From: an uncultured Bacteroidia bacterium
GTDB lineage: Bacteria > Bacteroidota > Bacteroidia > Bacteroidales > UBA932
NCBI GenBank assembly: GCA_902780935.1
Contig: CACZHP010000015.1
Coordinates: 1 to 64,000, forward strand
Direction of reading: 5' to 3'
DNA length: 64,000 nt
This document shows positions 35,081 to 45,289 of the stretch, in pieces (position 1 is the first letter of the stretch; each line of letters starts with the position of its first letter). A program made the translations under genes and the position numbers. Below the pieces are notes generated by a model. It was not told where the DNA came from. It ran no database searches and saw nothing but the letters and a program-made list of their open reading frames with translations.

Positions 35081-38080
35081 TTAAAATTTGAATGATACAC
35101 CAAAGGTATAGGACCTTGTGGCCGGGTAGCGGTAGTAGCTGTCGGCACCAGGAGTAAGACCGGTCACGGAGACCTCAGGGTCGATTCCGGTGTAACCGGT
35201 GATGGTGGCCACATTGCGGAGGGTGGTGAAGAGGCGGATTGAACGGATGTTCTTGCTCTTGAAGTTGAAGGTATAACCGAGCGTCACGTTGTCAATCTTC
35301 CAATAGTCACCATCCTCGACATAGTAGCTGACGTACTGGCAAGGCTGGTCGTCAGCAAGGACGGCTTTGCCGTAAACCTTGTCGAAAGCGGACTTGAGCA
35401 CATTGCCTCGGGTCATCATCGTGGGGGTAGCCCACTTCATGGCTGTAAGGTTCAGGATCTGGAATCCGAACGCTCCGCGCATATTGAGGGAGAAGTCGAG
35501 GTTCTTCCAGCGGAGAGTGTTGTTCCAGTTGAGATAGTGTGAAGGAATACCGTTTCCGAGAACCTGCTTGTCGGTAGGCTGCTGGTCGTTGATGGACTTG
35601 GGCTGGCCGTCCTCACCCTCGATGATCCAGTGGCCGGTATTGTCGATGTCCACACTCTTGAATCCCCAGAAGTTACCCAGAGGCTGTCCGACCTGGAGAC
35701 GGTGTGTGGACTGCTGCATAGGCTCGCCGGTAGAACCCTGGTCTGAGTAGTCAGAAGCCTGGAACTGGTCGTTCGAGAGGCTAAGGAGCTCATTGCGGTT
35801 GTGAGAGTAGTTCATCGAGGAATTCCAAGTGAAGTTCTTCTCACGGATCACATCCACGCTCACACCAACCTCGATACCGGTATTGAGGATAGATCCGGCA
35901 TTGGCGGTCATGGAGTTGTAGATGTAAGGAGGAGTCGCGACGGTGTAGTCCCAGAGAAGGTCGAGGGTCTTACGGTTGTACCAGTCGATTGTACCGGTGA
36001 CACGGTCATCGACAAGTCCGAAGTCCAAACCGACGTTCCACTCATGCTTGCGCTCCCAACGGAGGGAAGGGTTGGCATTCTTGTTAGGCATCAGGGTCTG
36101 GTTGAAACCACCGTTGAAATAAGCGTTGGTTCCGAACGAGAGAGTGTTCAGGGACATGTAGCGGGATGAAGGCTCGGTACCTGTCTCTCCATAACCGACC
36201 CTGAGTTTCAGGGCGCTGATCATGTCGCTGTCTTTCAGGAAGGCTTCCTCCTTGACATTCCAAGCCGCGGAAGCTGACCAGAAATTACCCCATTTGTAGT
36301 TCTCACCAAACTTGGTGGAACCCTCACGGCGGAAGGAGCCGGACAGCATGTAACGACCTTTGTAGTTGTAGTTGACACGGCCGAAGAAACCGATCAAGCT
36401 GTCCTCACCCTTGTCGGAAGACATATTCATGTAGCCGCTCTTGTAACCGGAGTTGATCTGTGTACCGGCGCCGATATTGTTGTATTCATAAGAATCCACG
36501 GCGAAGCCGGAGTTCTGCATCCAGTAGTTCTGGGACTCGTTGCGCAGGTAGGAGTAACCGGCCAGGACGGTGTAGTGGTGATCCTGGGCGAAGGTGCTCT
36601 GCCACTGGGCCGTGAGCTCCATCAGGTCCTGCTGGCCACGATAGGTTCCCCTGGAGGCGAAACCGTTCTTAGGGGTACGGGCGTTGTAGGAGTGGGCGTG
36701 GGTCTCGTAGTGGCCCTGAATCCGGTTAAAGACGTTGGATGAGAGCAAAGCCTTGAAATCCAGGCCTACAATGGGAGTGAAGGTGACAGCGCCCATCATC
36801 CTTAGCATGGTGGCCTCGGTGTTACCCTTGGTCTCATTCAGGAGGGATACTGGGTTGTAGTAATCGGTGATACCGGTGTTCTCGGAATATGATCCGTCCG
36901 GCTGGTAGATCGGAGTCGTCGGGTTGTAGTTGATGTTGTTCCAGACAGCGGTGTCGAAAGGACCTCCATCATTACCGTTGTGGTACTTCATGCGGAAGCC
37001 ATTGACAGACGCGTTGATCTTGATCTTGTTGTCGAACATCCTGTGGGTAACCTCGATACGGGGGAACATCATGTTGTTGTTGGACATCTTCATGATACCC
37101 TGCATGCCCCTGTACTCGAAGGAAGCGACATAGTTGGTCTGCTTGGTGCCTCCCTTGAGGTTGATGTTGTAGATCTGGGATATAGGGGTACGGGTGACCT
37201 CGTCCAGCCAGTTGACTGAAGCGCCATCATCGTGGAAACCGACATGGCCCTGACCGAGCTGACGGTACTCAGCTGCAGTCATGTACTGCGGAGCCCTGGT
37301 GATCTGCTGAGTGGAAGCGTAAACATTGACATCCACTGTAGTGGGCAACTCGCCCTGGACATTCTTGGTCGTGATAATGATAACACCATTAGTACCGCGG
37401 GTACCGTAGATAGCGGCCGCGGAACCATCCTTCAGCACGTCGATTGACTGGATGTCGTCCGGGGAAACCTGGTCAAGGCTGCCGGGGATTCCGTCGATCA
37501 GGACGAGCGGAGCGGTGCTGGCCTTGAGGGTCGTGGCTCCACGAAGAGAGATCTGGGTGCTGGAGACAGGGTTGCCGTCAGGATTGTTGACGACCAGGCC
37601 GGGAACCTTACCCTTGATAAGGTCGGCGGCGTTGGCGCCAGGGGTCTTGACAAAGTTCTCTTCCTTGACGGAGGAGATGGCACTGGCCACCTCGGTCTTC
37701 TTCATGGTACCGTAACCGATAGCGACGGATTCCTGAAGAAGGGTTGAATCCTCTTTCAGGGAGACATTGTAAACACTTGCGGAACCAAGGGTGACCTGGA
37801 CCGTAGCGTAACCCAGGCTACCCACCTCAAGAACACGCGTTCCTGCGGGGACATCAAGGGCATAACGTCCATCAGCGCCTGTCACGGTGCCGGTGGTGGT
37901 ACCCGGAATCATCACAGACGCTCCCGGCACAGGCGCACCGGACTTGTCTGTCACTATTCCCGAAACATGCTTCTTGTCGTTCTGCTGGAGCCCAGCGGAA
38001 CCACTAGTCGCTGAAACAGCCGCCCAAGTCCAAGATGTGGAGAGAAGGGCGACGAGCAACATTGTTAGGACTCGTTTCAT
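35081..38080 (-). CDS. SusC/RagA TonB-dependent glycan importer
   Basis: 999 residues. The signal peptide is followed by a carboxypeptidase-regulatory-like domain (VSGIVTDKSGAPVPGASVMI, about residues 38-115), a linker with ESVAIGYGTMKKTEVASAIS, the plug domain (GTRGTNGVIIITTK near 225), and the 22-strand barrel ending in YTFGVSFKF. Imports oligosaccharides across the outer membrane using TonB energy, together with the SusD lid. It is the first gene of the locus SusC-SusD-GH127-DUF1680-acyltransferase-GH127-MGH1. No hybrid two-component system, sigma/anti-sigma pair or other regulator adjoins it, so its control must come from elsewhere. Confidence 0.96.
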   Translation of the reverse strand: MKRVLTMLLVALLSTSWTWAAVSATSGSAGLQQNDKKHVSGIVTDKSGAPVPGASVMIPGTTTGTVTGADGRYALDVPAGTRVLEVGSLGYATVQVTLGSASVYNVSLKEDSTLLQESVAIGYGTMKKTEVASAISSVKEENFVKTPGANAADLIKGKVPGLVVNNPDGNPVSSTQISLRGATTLKASTAPLVLIDGIPGSLDQVSPDDIQSIDVLKDGSAAAIYGTRGTNGVIIITTKNVQGELPTTVDVNVYASTQQITRAPQYMTAAEYRQLGQGHVGFHDDGASVNWLDEVTRTPISQIYNINLKGGTKQTNYVASFEYRGMQGIMKMSNNNMMFPRIEVTHRMFDNKIKINASVNGFRMKYHNGNDGGPFDTAVWNNINYNPTTPIYQPDGSYSENTGITDYYNPVSLLNETKGNTEATMLRMMGAVTFTPIVGLDFKALLSSNVFNRIQGHYETHAHSYNARTPKNGFASRGTYRGQQDLMELTAQWQSTFAQDHHYTVLAGYSYLRNESQNYWMQNSGFAVDSYEYNNIGAGTQINSGYKSGYMNMSSDKGEDSLIGFFGRVNYNYKGRYMLSGSFRREGSTKFGENYKWGNFWSASAAWNVKEEAFLKDSDMISALKLRVGYGETGTEPSSRYMSLNTLSFGTNAYFNGGFNQTLMPNKNANPSLRWERKHEWNVGLDFGLVDDRVTGTIDWYNRKTLDLLWDYTVATPPYIYNSMTANAGSILNTGIEVGVSVDVIREKNFTWNSSMNYSHNRNELLSLSNDQFQASDYSDQGSTGEPMQQSTHRLQVGQPLGNFWGFKSVDIDNTGHWIIEGEDGQPKSINDQQPTDKQVLGNGIPSHYLNWNNTLRWKNLDFSLNMRGAFGFQILNLTAMKWATPTMMTRGNVLKSAFDKVYGKAVLADDQPCQYVSYYVEDGDYWKIDNVTLGYTFNFKSKNIRSIRLFTTLRNVATITGYTGIDPEVSVTGLTPGADSYYRYPATRSYTFGVSFKF

Positions 38081-38178
38081 AGAATGGTTAATAAAAAAAT
38101 TAGTGAGTATTAATTAGTTATATAAGGTTGTTTTTTCGCGTTTTGGTCAAAACCTTCGCAATTTAGCCATTTTTTCGC

Positions 38179-38229
38179 AAAAAAACAATTCCGGGACGGA
38201 AGAAAAGAGTATCTTCCGTCCCGGAATTG
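38179..38229 (-). terminator. Strong intrinsic terminator of the ribosomal cluster
   Basis: Perfect 18-bp inverted repeat (arms 38186-38203 and 38212-38229, caattccgggacggaaga and its complement) with an 8-base loop, followed on the minus strand by seven T (38179-38185). It is 18 bases after the rplQ stop. Confidence 0.92.
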
Positions 38230-38247
38230 AACGATCGTACCGTGATA

Positions 38248-38733
38248 CTACTCAGCTTTCGGCTCCTCGGCGGGTGCCTCGACAGGCTCAGCGGCCGGAG
38301 CGGCCTCAGCCTTCTTGGCGCGGCTGCGGCGAGTGGACTTCTTAGCCTCTTTTTTCGCGGAAGCGAGGGCGGCCTCGTTGAAGTCGACAAGCTCGATCAG
38401 GGCCATGTCAGCTCCGTCACCAAGACGGAAACCAGTGTGAAGGACACGGGTGTATCCGCCCGGACGATCGGCGATCTTAGGGGCGATCACACCGAACAGC
38501 TCCTTGACAGCCTCCTTGTTCTTGAGATAGCTGAAAACCGTACGGCGGGAGTGGGTGGTGTCCTCCTTGGACTTGGTGATAAGCGGCTCCACATATGTCT
38601 TCAGGGCCTTGGCCTTGGCGACGGTGGTCTTGATCCTCTTATGCTCGATAAGGGAGCAAGCCATGTTCGAGAGCATAGCCTTGCGGTGGCCGCTCTTGCG
38701 ACCAAGGTGATTGATTGCTTTATTGTGCCTCAT
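38248..38733 (-). CDS. rplQ: 50S ribosomal protein L17
   Basis: 161 residues. The core [48 protein letters not shown] is standard L17. The C-terminal extension is rich in Lys, Ala, Glu and Pro ([19 protein letters not shown]), a length variation common in Bacteroidetes. Last gene of the cluster, two bases after rpoA, and followed by a strong terminator. Confidence 0.97.
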   Translation of the reverse strand: MRHNKAINHLGRKSGHRKAMLSNMACSLIEHKRIKTTVAKAKALKTYVEPLITKSKEDTTHSRRTVFSYLKNKEAVKELFGVIAPKIADRPGGYTRVLHTGFRLGDGADMALIELVDFNEAALASAKKEAKKSTRRSRAKKAEAAPAAEPVEAPAEEPKAE

Positions 38734-38735
38734 TT

Positions 38736-39746
38736 CTAAACAACAGTCTTTTTCTTGGGTTCGATATTAAATTTTCTGACATCCATGCCGAACTGGAGCT
38801 TCATCCTCTCGACCAGGAGATCAATCTCGTTGAGAGACTTCTTGCCGAAGTTCCTGAACTTCATCAGCTCGTTCCTGGAATAGGAGACGAGGTCGGCGAA
38901 GGTGTCGATCTCAGCGGCTTTCAGGCAGTTGTATGCCCTCACTGACAGACCCATGTCCGAAAGCTTGGTGAGGAGCAGGTGCCTCATCCTGAGGCTCTCC
39001 TCGTCAAGCTCCTTGGAGTCTGACTCCACTGTGCTCTCCAGGGATATCTTCTTGTCGTCGGTGAAGAGCTTGAAGTGGTAAATGAGGATATTGGCGGCTT
39101 CCTGAAGAGCCTGGTTGGGAGAGATGGATCCATCCGTGATGATCTCGAGGTTGAGCTTCTCGTAATCGGTCTTCTGCTCGACACGCCAGTTCTCAACCGT
39201 CCAGTTGACCTTCCTGATAGGGGTGTAGACAGCGTCCACGGGAATGGTCCCGATAGGAGTGTTCTCGTCCCTCATCTCCTCGGCGGGCACGAAGCCGCGG
39301 CCCTTGGTGATGGTCAAAGACATTTCGAGAGTTACAGACGGCTCGAGTGAGCAGATGTGCTGCTCAGGATTCAACACCTTGAAAGAAGACAATCCCTTTG
39401 AGATATCCTCGGCCGTAAACTCATTCTTGCCGCTGACGACAATATTCGCGACTTCGGTGTCGACGGACTCAACCATCCTCTTGAAACGGACCTGCTTGAG
39501 GTTGAGGATGATGTCCTGCATCCCCTCGATCACACCGGTGATCGTCGCGAACTCTTGGTCCACGCCGGAGATCTTGATCTGACTGATAGCGAAACCTTCC
39601 AGTGAAGCGAGGAGGATACGCCTCAAGGCGTTGCCGATGGTCTGGCCGTAGCCAGGCTCCAAAGGCCTGAACTCGAAACGGCCGACGGTGTCGGTTCCCT
39701 CAAGCATTATCACCTTGTCAGGTTTCTGAAATGCCAAGATTGCCAT
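38736..39746 (-). CDS. rpoA: RNA polymerase alpha subunit
   Basis: 336 residues, normal length. N-terminal dimerisation domain with [28 protein letters not shown]-terminal DNA-binding domain with [20 protein letters not shown] and [17 protein letters not shown]. Scaffold of the polymerase core. Standard alpha-operon position between rpsD and rplQ. Confidence 0.98.
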   Translation of the reverse strand: MAILAFQKPDKVIMLEGTDTVGRFEFRPLEPGYGQTIGNALRRILLASLEGFAISQIKISGVDQEFATITGVIEGMQDIILNLKQVRFKRMVESVDTEVANIVVSGKNEFTAEDISKGLSSFKVLNPEQHICSLEPSVTLEMSLTITKGRGFVPAEEMRDENTPIGTIPVDAVYTPIRKVNWTVENWRVEQKTDYEKLNLEIITDGSISPNQALQEAANILIYHFKLFTDDKKISLESTVESDSKELDEESLRMRHLLLTKLSDMGLSVRAYNCLKAAEIDTFADLVSYSRNELMKFRNFGKKSLNEIDLLVERMKLQFGMDVRKFNIEPKKKTVV

Positions 39747-39772
39747 GTTAATTCTTTTTGGGTGTTAATATG

Positions 39773-40375
39773 TTACTTGGAGTACAGGTCAACTATGAGC
39801 TGCTCGTTGATGGACTCAGGGATGTCAGTTCTGGCGGGCACATTCAGGAACTTGCCGGAAAGGGCCTTGGAGTCGAACTCGATCCATGAATACTTAGTGG
39901 CGGAAGCGACGCTCTTCTGGATGACCTCCAGGCTCTTGGAACGCTCCCTGACAGCGACGACATCGCCAGGCTTGACCTGGACGGAAGGGATGTTGCAAAC
40001 CTCACCGTTGAGAGTGATATGGGCATGGCTCACGAGCTGCCTCGCGGCGGCCCTTGAGGGGGCTATTCCCATCCTGTAAACAACATTGTCAATCCTGGAC
40101 TCAAGGAGGAAGAGGAGGTTCTCACCTCTCTGGCCGCTCATGCGGGTAGCCTTGAGATACGTGTTGTGGAACTGACGCTCGAGAAGGCCATACATGTAAC
40201 GGACCTTCTGCTTCTCCTTCAGCTGCTGACCATACTCCTTCTGCTTCTTGCGCTTGGAGGCGAGGCCATGCTGTCCCGGAGGATAGTTCCTTTTCTCAAA
40301 ATCCTTGTCGCTTCCGAATATAGGCTCGCCGAACTTACGGGCGATCTTTGTGGTAGGACCAGTATATCTTGCCAT
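39773..40375 (-). CDS. rpsD: 30S ribosomal protein S4
   Basis: 200 residues. [21 protein letters not shown], then the S4 RNA-binding domain [29 protein letters not shown]. No zinc-binding Cys cluster at the N-terminus, so it is the zinc-free form. A primary 16S rRNA-binding protein. It is a single full-length gene between rpsK and rpoA. Confidence 0.98.
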   Translation of the reverse strand: MARYTGPTTKIARKFGEPIFGSDKDFEKRNYPPGQHGLASKRKKQKEYGQQLKEKQKVRYMYGLLERQFHNTYLKATRMSGQRGENLLFLLESRIDNVVYRMGIAPSRAAARQLVSHAHITLNGEVCNIPSVQVKPGDVVAVRERSKSLEVIQKSVASATKYSWIEFDSKALSGKFLNVPARTDIPESINEQLIVDLYSK

Positions 40376-40395
40376 AATTGAATCTGATTAAAAAA

Positions 40396-40782
40396 TTAAA
40401 CTTTACGGCGGCCCTTCGGTCTGCAACCATTGTGGGGCATGGGAGTCACATCGATGATCTCGGTGACGACGATCCCGGCGTTGTTGATGGTCCTGATGGC
40501 GGACTCGCGGCCGGCTCCAGGGCCCTTGACATAGACTTTGACCTTGCGGAGACCAGCGTCGTAAGCGGTCTTGGAAGCGTCCTCAGCAGCCATTTGGGCG
40601 GCATAGGGAGTGTTCTTCTTGGACCCGCGGAAACCGCACTTTCCAGCTGATGACCAGCTGATGACCTGTCCCTGGTTGTTGGTCAGGGAGACGATCACGT
40701 TGTTGAAGGTTGATGAAATATGGGCCTGGCCCGTAGCCTCAACCTTGACAACTCTCTTTGATGCTGTTGTTTTCTTTGCCAT
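40396..40782 (-). CDS. rpsK: 30S ribosomal protein S11
   Basis: 128 residues. [39 protein letters not shown] and the C-terminal [18 protein letters not shown], all standard S11. Part of the 30S platform. Located between rpsM and rpsD. Confidence 0.98.
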   Translation of the reverse strand: MAKKTTASKRVVKVEATGQAHISSTFNNVIVSLTNNQGQVISWSSAGKCGFRGSKKNTPYAAQMAAEDASKTAYDAGLRKVKVYVKGPGAGRESAIRTINNAGIVVTEIIDVTPMPHNGCRPKGRRKV

Positions 40783-40795
40783 AATTCATCAATTT

Positions 40796-41173
40796 TTACT
40801 TGGTCGCCTTCTTCTTGTTAGCGACGGTCTTCTTCTTACCCTTCCTCGTACGGGCGTTGTTCTTGGTGCTCTGTCCGCGGACAGGGAGGCCGATACGATG
40901 GCGGATACCGCGATAGCAACCGATGTCCATCAGTCGCTTAATGTTCATCTGGACGGTAGAACGGAGCTCACCCTCGATCTTGTACTCCTCGTTGATGAGG
41001 TTACGGATCATAGCGATCTGCTCGTCGTTCCATTCACCGACCTTGATGTCGTAGTCGATACCGCACTTGTCGAGGATCTGCCTCGCGCTGCTGCGGCCGA
41101 TACCGAAGATGTAGGTGAGACCGATCTCACCTCTTTTGTTGTTAGGTAAATCAACACCGGCTATTCTTGCCAT
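40796..41173 (-). CDS. rpsM: 30S ribosomal protein S13
   Basis: 125 residues. [26 protein letters not shown] and [25 protein letters not shown] are standard S13. The helix-two-turn-helix in the middle contacts the head of the 30S subunit and tRNA. Follows rpmJ by 39 bases. Confidence 0.98.
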   Translation of the reverse strand: MARIAGVDLPNNKRGEIGLTYIFGIGRSSARQILDKCGIDYDIKVGEWNDEQIAMIRNLINEEYKIEGELRSTVQMNIKRLMDIGCYRGIRHRIGLPVRGQSTKNNARTRKGKKKTVANKKKATK

Positions 41174-41212
41174 AATTTATCTTTGACTTTTATTTGTTTT
41201 ACAAAAAAGCTG

Positions 41213-41329
41213 CTATCCCTGGCGCATCTTGAACTTGGGGTTCTTCTTGCAGATGACATAGAGACGGCCTTTGCGTCTGACGATCTTGCAATCATCGCTG
41301 CGCTTCTTGATGGATGTTTTGACTTTCAT
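41213..41329 (-). CDS. rpmJ: 50S ribosomal protein L36
   Basis: 38 residues from the ATG at 41329: [20 protein letters not shown] then [18 protein letters not shown]. The zinc ribbon is partly lost: the first ligand is Ser, the second and third Cys remain, and the His is Phe, so it probably does not bind zinc, as in other Bacteroidetes L36. Lies between infA and rpsM, the usual place. Too short for routine gene callers. Confidence 0.95.
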   Translation of the reverse strand: MKVKTSIKKRSDDCKIVRRKGRLYVICKKNPKFKMRQG

Positions 41330-41343
41330 ATCGTGAGTTGTTT

Positions 41344-41562
41344 TTATTTGTACCTGAAAGATATTCTTCCTTTAGTCAAATCATAAGGTGAGATTTCAAC
41401 CCGCACCTTGTCCCCGAGGAGGATATGGATGAAATTCATTCTCATCTTCCCGGAGATGTTGCAAAGAAGGACGTGGCCATTCTCGAGCTCAACCTTGAAC
41501 ATCGCGTTGGGAAGAGTCTCGATAACTTTTCCGTCTTGTTCTATAGCTACTTGTTTGGACAT
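41344..41562 (-). CDS. infA: Translation initiation factor IF-1
   Basis: 72 residues, one S1-like OB fold: [60 protein letters not shown]. Binds the A site of 30S during initiation. 14 bases before rpmJ, 20 bases after map. Confidence 0.98.
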   Translation of the reverse strand: MSKQVAIEQDGKVIETLPNAMFKVELENGHVLLCNISGKMRMNFIHILLGDKVRVEISPYDLTKGRISFRYK

Positions 41563-41582
41563 TGAAAAAACACTTTAAAATT

Positions 41583-42353
41583 CTACTTGCCAGTACTTTC
41601 TATATAATCGAAGGTAGACAGTTGCTCGGCATGTCCGTGACGGACAACAACCGTAAGCTCGAAATGTGCCGATTTCTTGTGGTCGGAAGTGTGCACCGCC
41701 CAGCCATTCCTGGCCAGGTAGACACCCCTGCCGCCCGCGTTGATCATCGGCTCGATACAGATCACCAGTCCCTCGGGAAGCCTCGCGCCGTGGCCTTGAC
41801 GCCCGTAATTCGGGACGCCAGGAGCCTCGTGCATCTCCTTCCCCAGCCCGTGGCCTTCCAGCTCACGGACCACTGAGAAACCGAATGATTCGGCATACGA
41901 TTGCACCGCGTGTCCTATATCGCCGGTCCGCGCCCCCGCCACGGCGGCCTCGATGCCCTTGTAGAGCGAAGCCTTCGTGACATCAAGAAGCTTACGGGTG
42001 GCGGCGTCCACCTCCCCGACCGGGAAGGTGTACGCCGAGTCACCGTTGTAGCCTTTGTACAGCGTACCGATATCAGCGCTGACGATATCGCCCTCCTTAA
42101 GGACATAGTCCGACGGGAATCCGTGGACGACAACGTCGTTGACAGACATGCAGGTAGCTGCGGGGAAGCCCTCGAAACCAAGGAAGCTGGGAACGGCGCC
42201 GTGGTCGCGAATGAAAGTCTCGGCCACCTCATTCAACCTCGCGGTTGTCACACCAGGGGCGACCCACTTGCCGACTTCCGCCAACGTCTTCGAGACGATT
42301 ATAGCATTCTCGCGCAACAGCTCGATCTCTTCTTCTGTCTTGGGCTTGACCAT
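41583..42353 (-). CDS. map: Methionine aminopeptidase, type I
   Basis: 256 residues. Removes the N-terminal Met of new proteins. Metal and catalytic residues are visible: His in NDVVVHGFP, Asp in SADIGTLYKGYNGDSAYTF (two Asp), His in EGHGLGKEMHE, Glu in CIEPMINAGG and Glu in SAHFELTV. Short form without an N-terminal extension. Encoded between secY and infA as is usual for the Bacteroidetes spc operon. Confidence 0.97.
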   Translation of the reverse strand: MVKPKTEEEIELLRENAIIVSKTLAEVGKWVAPGVTTARLNEVAETFIRDHGAVPSFLGFEGFPAATCMSVNDVVVHGFPSDYVLKEGDIVSADIGTLYKGYNGDSAYTFPVGEVDAATRKLLDVTKASLYKGIEAAVAGARTGDIGHAVQSYAESFGFSVVRELEGHGLGKEMHEAPGVPNYGRQGHGARLPEGLVICIEPMINAGGRGVYLARNGWAVHTSDHKKSAHFELTVVVRHGHAEQLSTFDYIESTGK

Positions 42354-42376
42354 CTTAACCTTCTAATTATCGAATA

Positions 42377-43717
42377 TTACATTCCGGAACGCCCGGAAAG
42401 ACGTCCGGTCTTCATAAGACCGTCATAGTGACGCATCAGGAGATAGCTCTCGACCTGCTGGAGAGTGTCGAGGACGACACCCACAAGGATCAGCAGTGAG
42501 GTTCCTCCATAGAAGCTCGCGAAAGAGTCGTTCACACCCGCGATCCTGGCGAATGCCGGCAGGATGGCGATAATGGCGAGGAAGATGGATCCGGGGAGAG
42601 TCACCTTGGACATGATGTCATCAAGGTAGTTGACAGTGGCCTTTCCAGGCTTGACTCCGGGGATGAATCCGCCATTCTTCTTCATATCCTCAGCCATCAT
42701 GGTCGGGTTGACTGTGACTGCGGTGTAGAAATAGGTGAATATCACGACGAGAAGACCGAATATGAGGTTGTACCAGAATCCGGTGTAGTTGCTCAGGCTG
42801 GCTGCGATACCCCTGGTCGCGTCAAAGCGGGAGAACAGCAGAGGGAACAGCATAAGAGCCTGGGCGAAGATGATAGGCATAACACCAGCCGCGTTGATCT
42901 TCAGGGGGATGTACTGGCGGACACCGCCGTACTGCCTGTTGCCGATGACCCTCTTGGCATACTGCACAGGAACCTTCCTGACAGCCTGGACAAGAGCGAT
43001 GGTGGCAACGATCACGAGGAACCAGATGATCAGCTCGACGATGAGGGCGATAGGGCCGCCACCAGCGGTGGTGGCGAACTTTGTACCGAACTCAGCCACG
43101 AGAGCGTAAGGCAGACGGGCCACGATACCGATCATGATAAGGAGGGAGATACCGTTGCCGATACCCCTGTCGGTGATCCTCTCACCAAGCCACATGACGT
43201 ACATGGAGCCGGCCATCAGGATGATGGTGGCGACAAGGTTGTAAGCGAACCTGCTCCATCCGAGCTGGGTCTCAGCAATGAAAGCGGCACCGGGGATCTG
43301 GCTATGGATCGAAGCGATGTAAGCCGGACCCTGGATGCAGAGGATGAGGATGGTCAGGTACCTAGTGATCTGATTCATCTTCCTGCGGCCGCTCTCACCT
43401 TCCATCTGGAGTTTGCGGAAGTAAGGGACGAACATGCCCAAAAGCTGGATCACGATGGAAGCGGAGATGTACGGCATAACACCCAGCGCGAAGACCGAGG
43501 CGTTACCGAAGGCTCCTCCGGAGAACATGTTCAACAGACCGACGAGTCCCTGCTGGCTTGTGCTCTGAAGCTTGGCCAACATGGTCGTGTCGATGCCCGG
43601 CAGCACGATGAAGCAACCCAGCCTGTAGATGAGGATGAGAAGGAACGTGTAGCCAAGCCTCGTGCGAAGCTCCTCGATCTTGAAGATGTTCTTTATTGTT
43701 TCAATAAACTTCTTCAT
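42377..43717 (-). CDS. secY: Protein translocase subunit SecY
   Basis: 446 residues, ten membrane helices. Motifs: GIDTTMLAKL near the start, FALGVMPYISASIVIQLL (TM2), GERITDRGIGNGISLLI, and YFYTAVTVNPTMMAEDMKKNGG late. Forms the channel with SecE and SecG. Within the spc part of the cluster after rplO. secG is also in this window, at 62592-62951. Confidence 0.98.
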   Translation of the reverse strand: MKKFIETIKNIFKIEELRTRLGYTFLLILIYRLGCFIVLPGIDTTMLAKLQSTSQQGLVGLLNMFSGGAFGNASVFALGVMPYISASIVIQLLGMFVPYFRKLQMEGESGRRKMNQITRYLTILILCIQGPAYIASIHSQIPGAAFIAETQLGWSRFAYNLVATIILMAGSMYVMWLGERITDRGIGNGISLLIMIGIVARLPYALVAEFGTKFATTAGGGPIALIVELIIWFLVIVATIALVQAVRKVPVQYAKRVIGNRQYGGVRQYIPLKINAAGVMPIIFAQALMLFPLLFSRFDATRGIAASLSNYTGFWYNLIFGLLVVIFTYFYTAVTVNPTMMAEDMKKNGGFIPGVKPGKATVNYLDDIMSKVTLPGSIFLAIIAILPAFARIAGVNDSFASFYGGTSLLILVGVVLDTLQQVESYLLMRHYDGLMKTGRLSGRSGM

Positions 43718-43738
43718 CTTTCCTTCAATTACTGGCGT

Positions 43739-44191
43739 TTATTCGCCGATCACGATTGCCTTGCCACCGGCAGCCTCGATCTTGGACTTGGCGGACGCTG
43801 AGAAAGCGTCAGCGGTCACTGTGAGGGCGGCGGTGATGTCACCGTTGCCGAGAACCTTCACGAGCTCCCTGGCGTCAGCCAGTCCGGCGAGCTTGATGTC
43901 GTCAAGACCGATCTCAGCTTTGCCAAGAGCCTCGGAGAGAGCCTGAAGAGCGGAAACGTTGACCGCTTTGTACTCGACTCTGGTGGGATTCTTGAATCCG
44001 AACTTCGGAACACGCCTCTGAAGGGGCATCTGGCCACCCTCGAAGCCGATCTTGTGCTCGTATCCGGCGCGTGCCTGTGCACCCTTGGTTCCACGGGTAG
44101 CTGTGCCGCCCTTACCGGAACCTTCGCCACGGCCGATGCGCTTAGTGCTATGAGTAGCGCCCTTTGCGGGTTTCAATTCTGATAGTTTCAT
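43739..44191 (-). CDS. rplO: 50S ribosomal protein L15
   Basis: 150 residues. Glycine-rich N-terminus (RIGRGEGSGKGGTATRGTKGAQARAGY) and the C-terminal LGNGDITAALTVTADAFS region are typical. A late-assembly 50S protein. Precedes secY by 21 bases. Confidence 0.97.
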   Translation of the reverse strand: MKLSELKPAKGATHSTKRIGRGEGSGKGGTATRGTKGAQARAGYEHKIGFEGGQMPLQRRVPKFGFKNPTRVEYKAVNVSALQALSEALGKAEIGLDDIKLAGLADARELVKVLGNGDITAALTVTADAFSASAKSKIEAAGGKAIVIGE

Positions 44192-44203
44192 CGCCTTTCC
44201 TCC

Positions 44204-44386
44204 TTATTCTACTTCTTCAACAACAACAAGGTGACGGATCTTGGCGAGCTGGCCTTCTGTCACCGGATTCTTCTCGACCTCGACAGTGTGGCCGATCCTG
44301 CGGATACCGAGGGAACGAAGGTTGTCCTTCTGCCTCTGGGTGGTTCCGTTCTTGCTCCTAACCTGAGTTATCTTAAGTTTTGCCAT
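44204..44386 (-). CDS. rpmD: 50S ribosomal protein L30
   Basis: 60 residues: KLKITQVRSKNGTTQRQKDNL then LGIRRIGHTVEVEKNP. The standard short bacterial form. Sits between rpsE and rplO with 12-base gaps or less. Confidence 0.97.
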   Translation of the reverse strand: MAKLKITQVRSKNGTTQRQKDNLRSLGIRRIGHTVEVEKNPVTEGQLAKIRHLVVVEEVE

Positions 44387-44397
44387 AACCGTGTCTC

Positions 44398-44916
44398 CTA
44401 TCCGTTAAAAACTCTGCTCATAGGGATTCCGCGGAGGCCGGCCACAGTGTAGGCGTCCCTCATCTCGGTGAGGGCGGCGACGGTGGCTTTAACCAGGTTG
44501 TGAGGGTTGGAAGAACCCTTGCTCTTCGCGAGAACGTTCTGGATGCCGGCTGACTCGAAGACAGCGCGCATAGCACCACCAGCCTTGACACCGGTACCAG
44601 GGGCCGCGGGCTTCATGAACACCTCGGCGCCACCGAACTTGGCGACCTGCTCGTGAGGAATAGTAGTGTTGATGACCGGAATCCTAACGAGATTCTTCTT
44701 CGCATCCTCAACGCCCTTGGCGATGGCTGCGGTCACCTCATTGGCTTTTCCAAGACCATAACCAACAACGCCGTTCTCGTCACCCACCACCACGATAGCA
44801 GCGAAGCGGAAGTGACGACCACCCTTAGTGACCTTAGTCACTCTCTGGATGGCGACCAACCTGTCCTTAAGTTCAAGATCAGAGGTCTTTACTCTTTTAA
44901 CATTTGTATTTGCCAT
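44398..44916 (-). CDS. rpsE: 30S ribosomal protein S5
   Basis: 172 residues from the ATG at 44916 ([20 protein letters not shown]). An upstream TTG would add four residues and is less likely; gaagaag lies just before the ATG. Diagnostic: [22 protein letters not shown] and [15 protein letters not shown], plus [18 protein letters not shown]. The start overlaps the 3' end of rplR by 20 bases, indicating translational coupling. Confidence 0.96.
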   Translation of the reverse strand: MANTNVKRVKTSDLELKDRLVAIQRVTKVTKGGRHFRFAAIVVVGDENGVVGYGLGKANEVTAAIAKGVEDAKKNLVRIPVINTTIPHEQVAKFGGAEVFMKPAAPGTGVKAGGAMRAVFESAGIQNVLAKSKGSSNPHNLVKATVAALTEMRDAYTVAGLRGIPMSRVFNG

Positions 44917-45271
44917 AGTCTTCTTCAATTAGAAAATAGTCGGCCAAACTCTTGACCCTGCCGTGATAGAGATATCCCCCGCGGTCGAAGGCGACCTTGT
45001 CGATCCCCTTCTCCTTGGCGCGCTCGGCGATGGCCTTGCCGACGATAGCGGCAGCCTCGATACCGGTCTTGCCCTTGCACTCGGCGGCGAGAACCTTGTC
45101 ATTTGAAGCGGCGGCCACGAGGGTCACGCCCTTCTCGTCATCGATAACCTGGGCATAGATCTGCTTGTTGCTTCTGAAGACAACCAGCCTAGGCCTCTCG
45201 GCGGTTCCATTAACATGCTTGCGGATGCGGTAATGGATCCTTCTTCTTCTTTCAATTTTATTCAATGCCAT
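44897..45271 (-). CDS. rplR: 50S ribosomal protein L18
   Basis: 124 residues. [42 protein letters not shown] and [20 protein letters not shown] are standard L18 (5S rRNA binding). Its last residues (EEDYGKYKC) are unusual for L18 and overlap the start of rpsE. Confidence 0.97.
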   Translation of the reverse strand: MALNKIERRRRIHYRIRKHVNGTAERPRLVVFRSNKQIYAQVIDDEKGVTLVAAASNDKVLAAECKGKTGIEAAAIVGKAIAERAKEKGIDKVAFDRGGYLYHGRVKSLADYFLIEEDYGKYKC

Positions 45272-45289
45272 ATCTGTGTCCTCCTAAGA

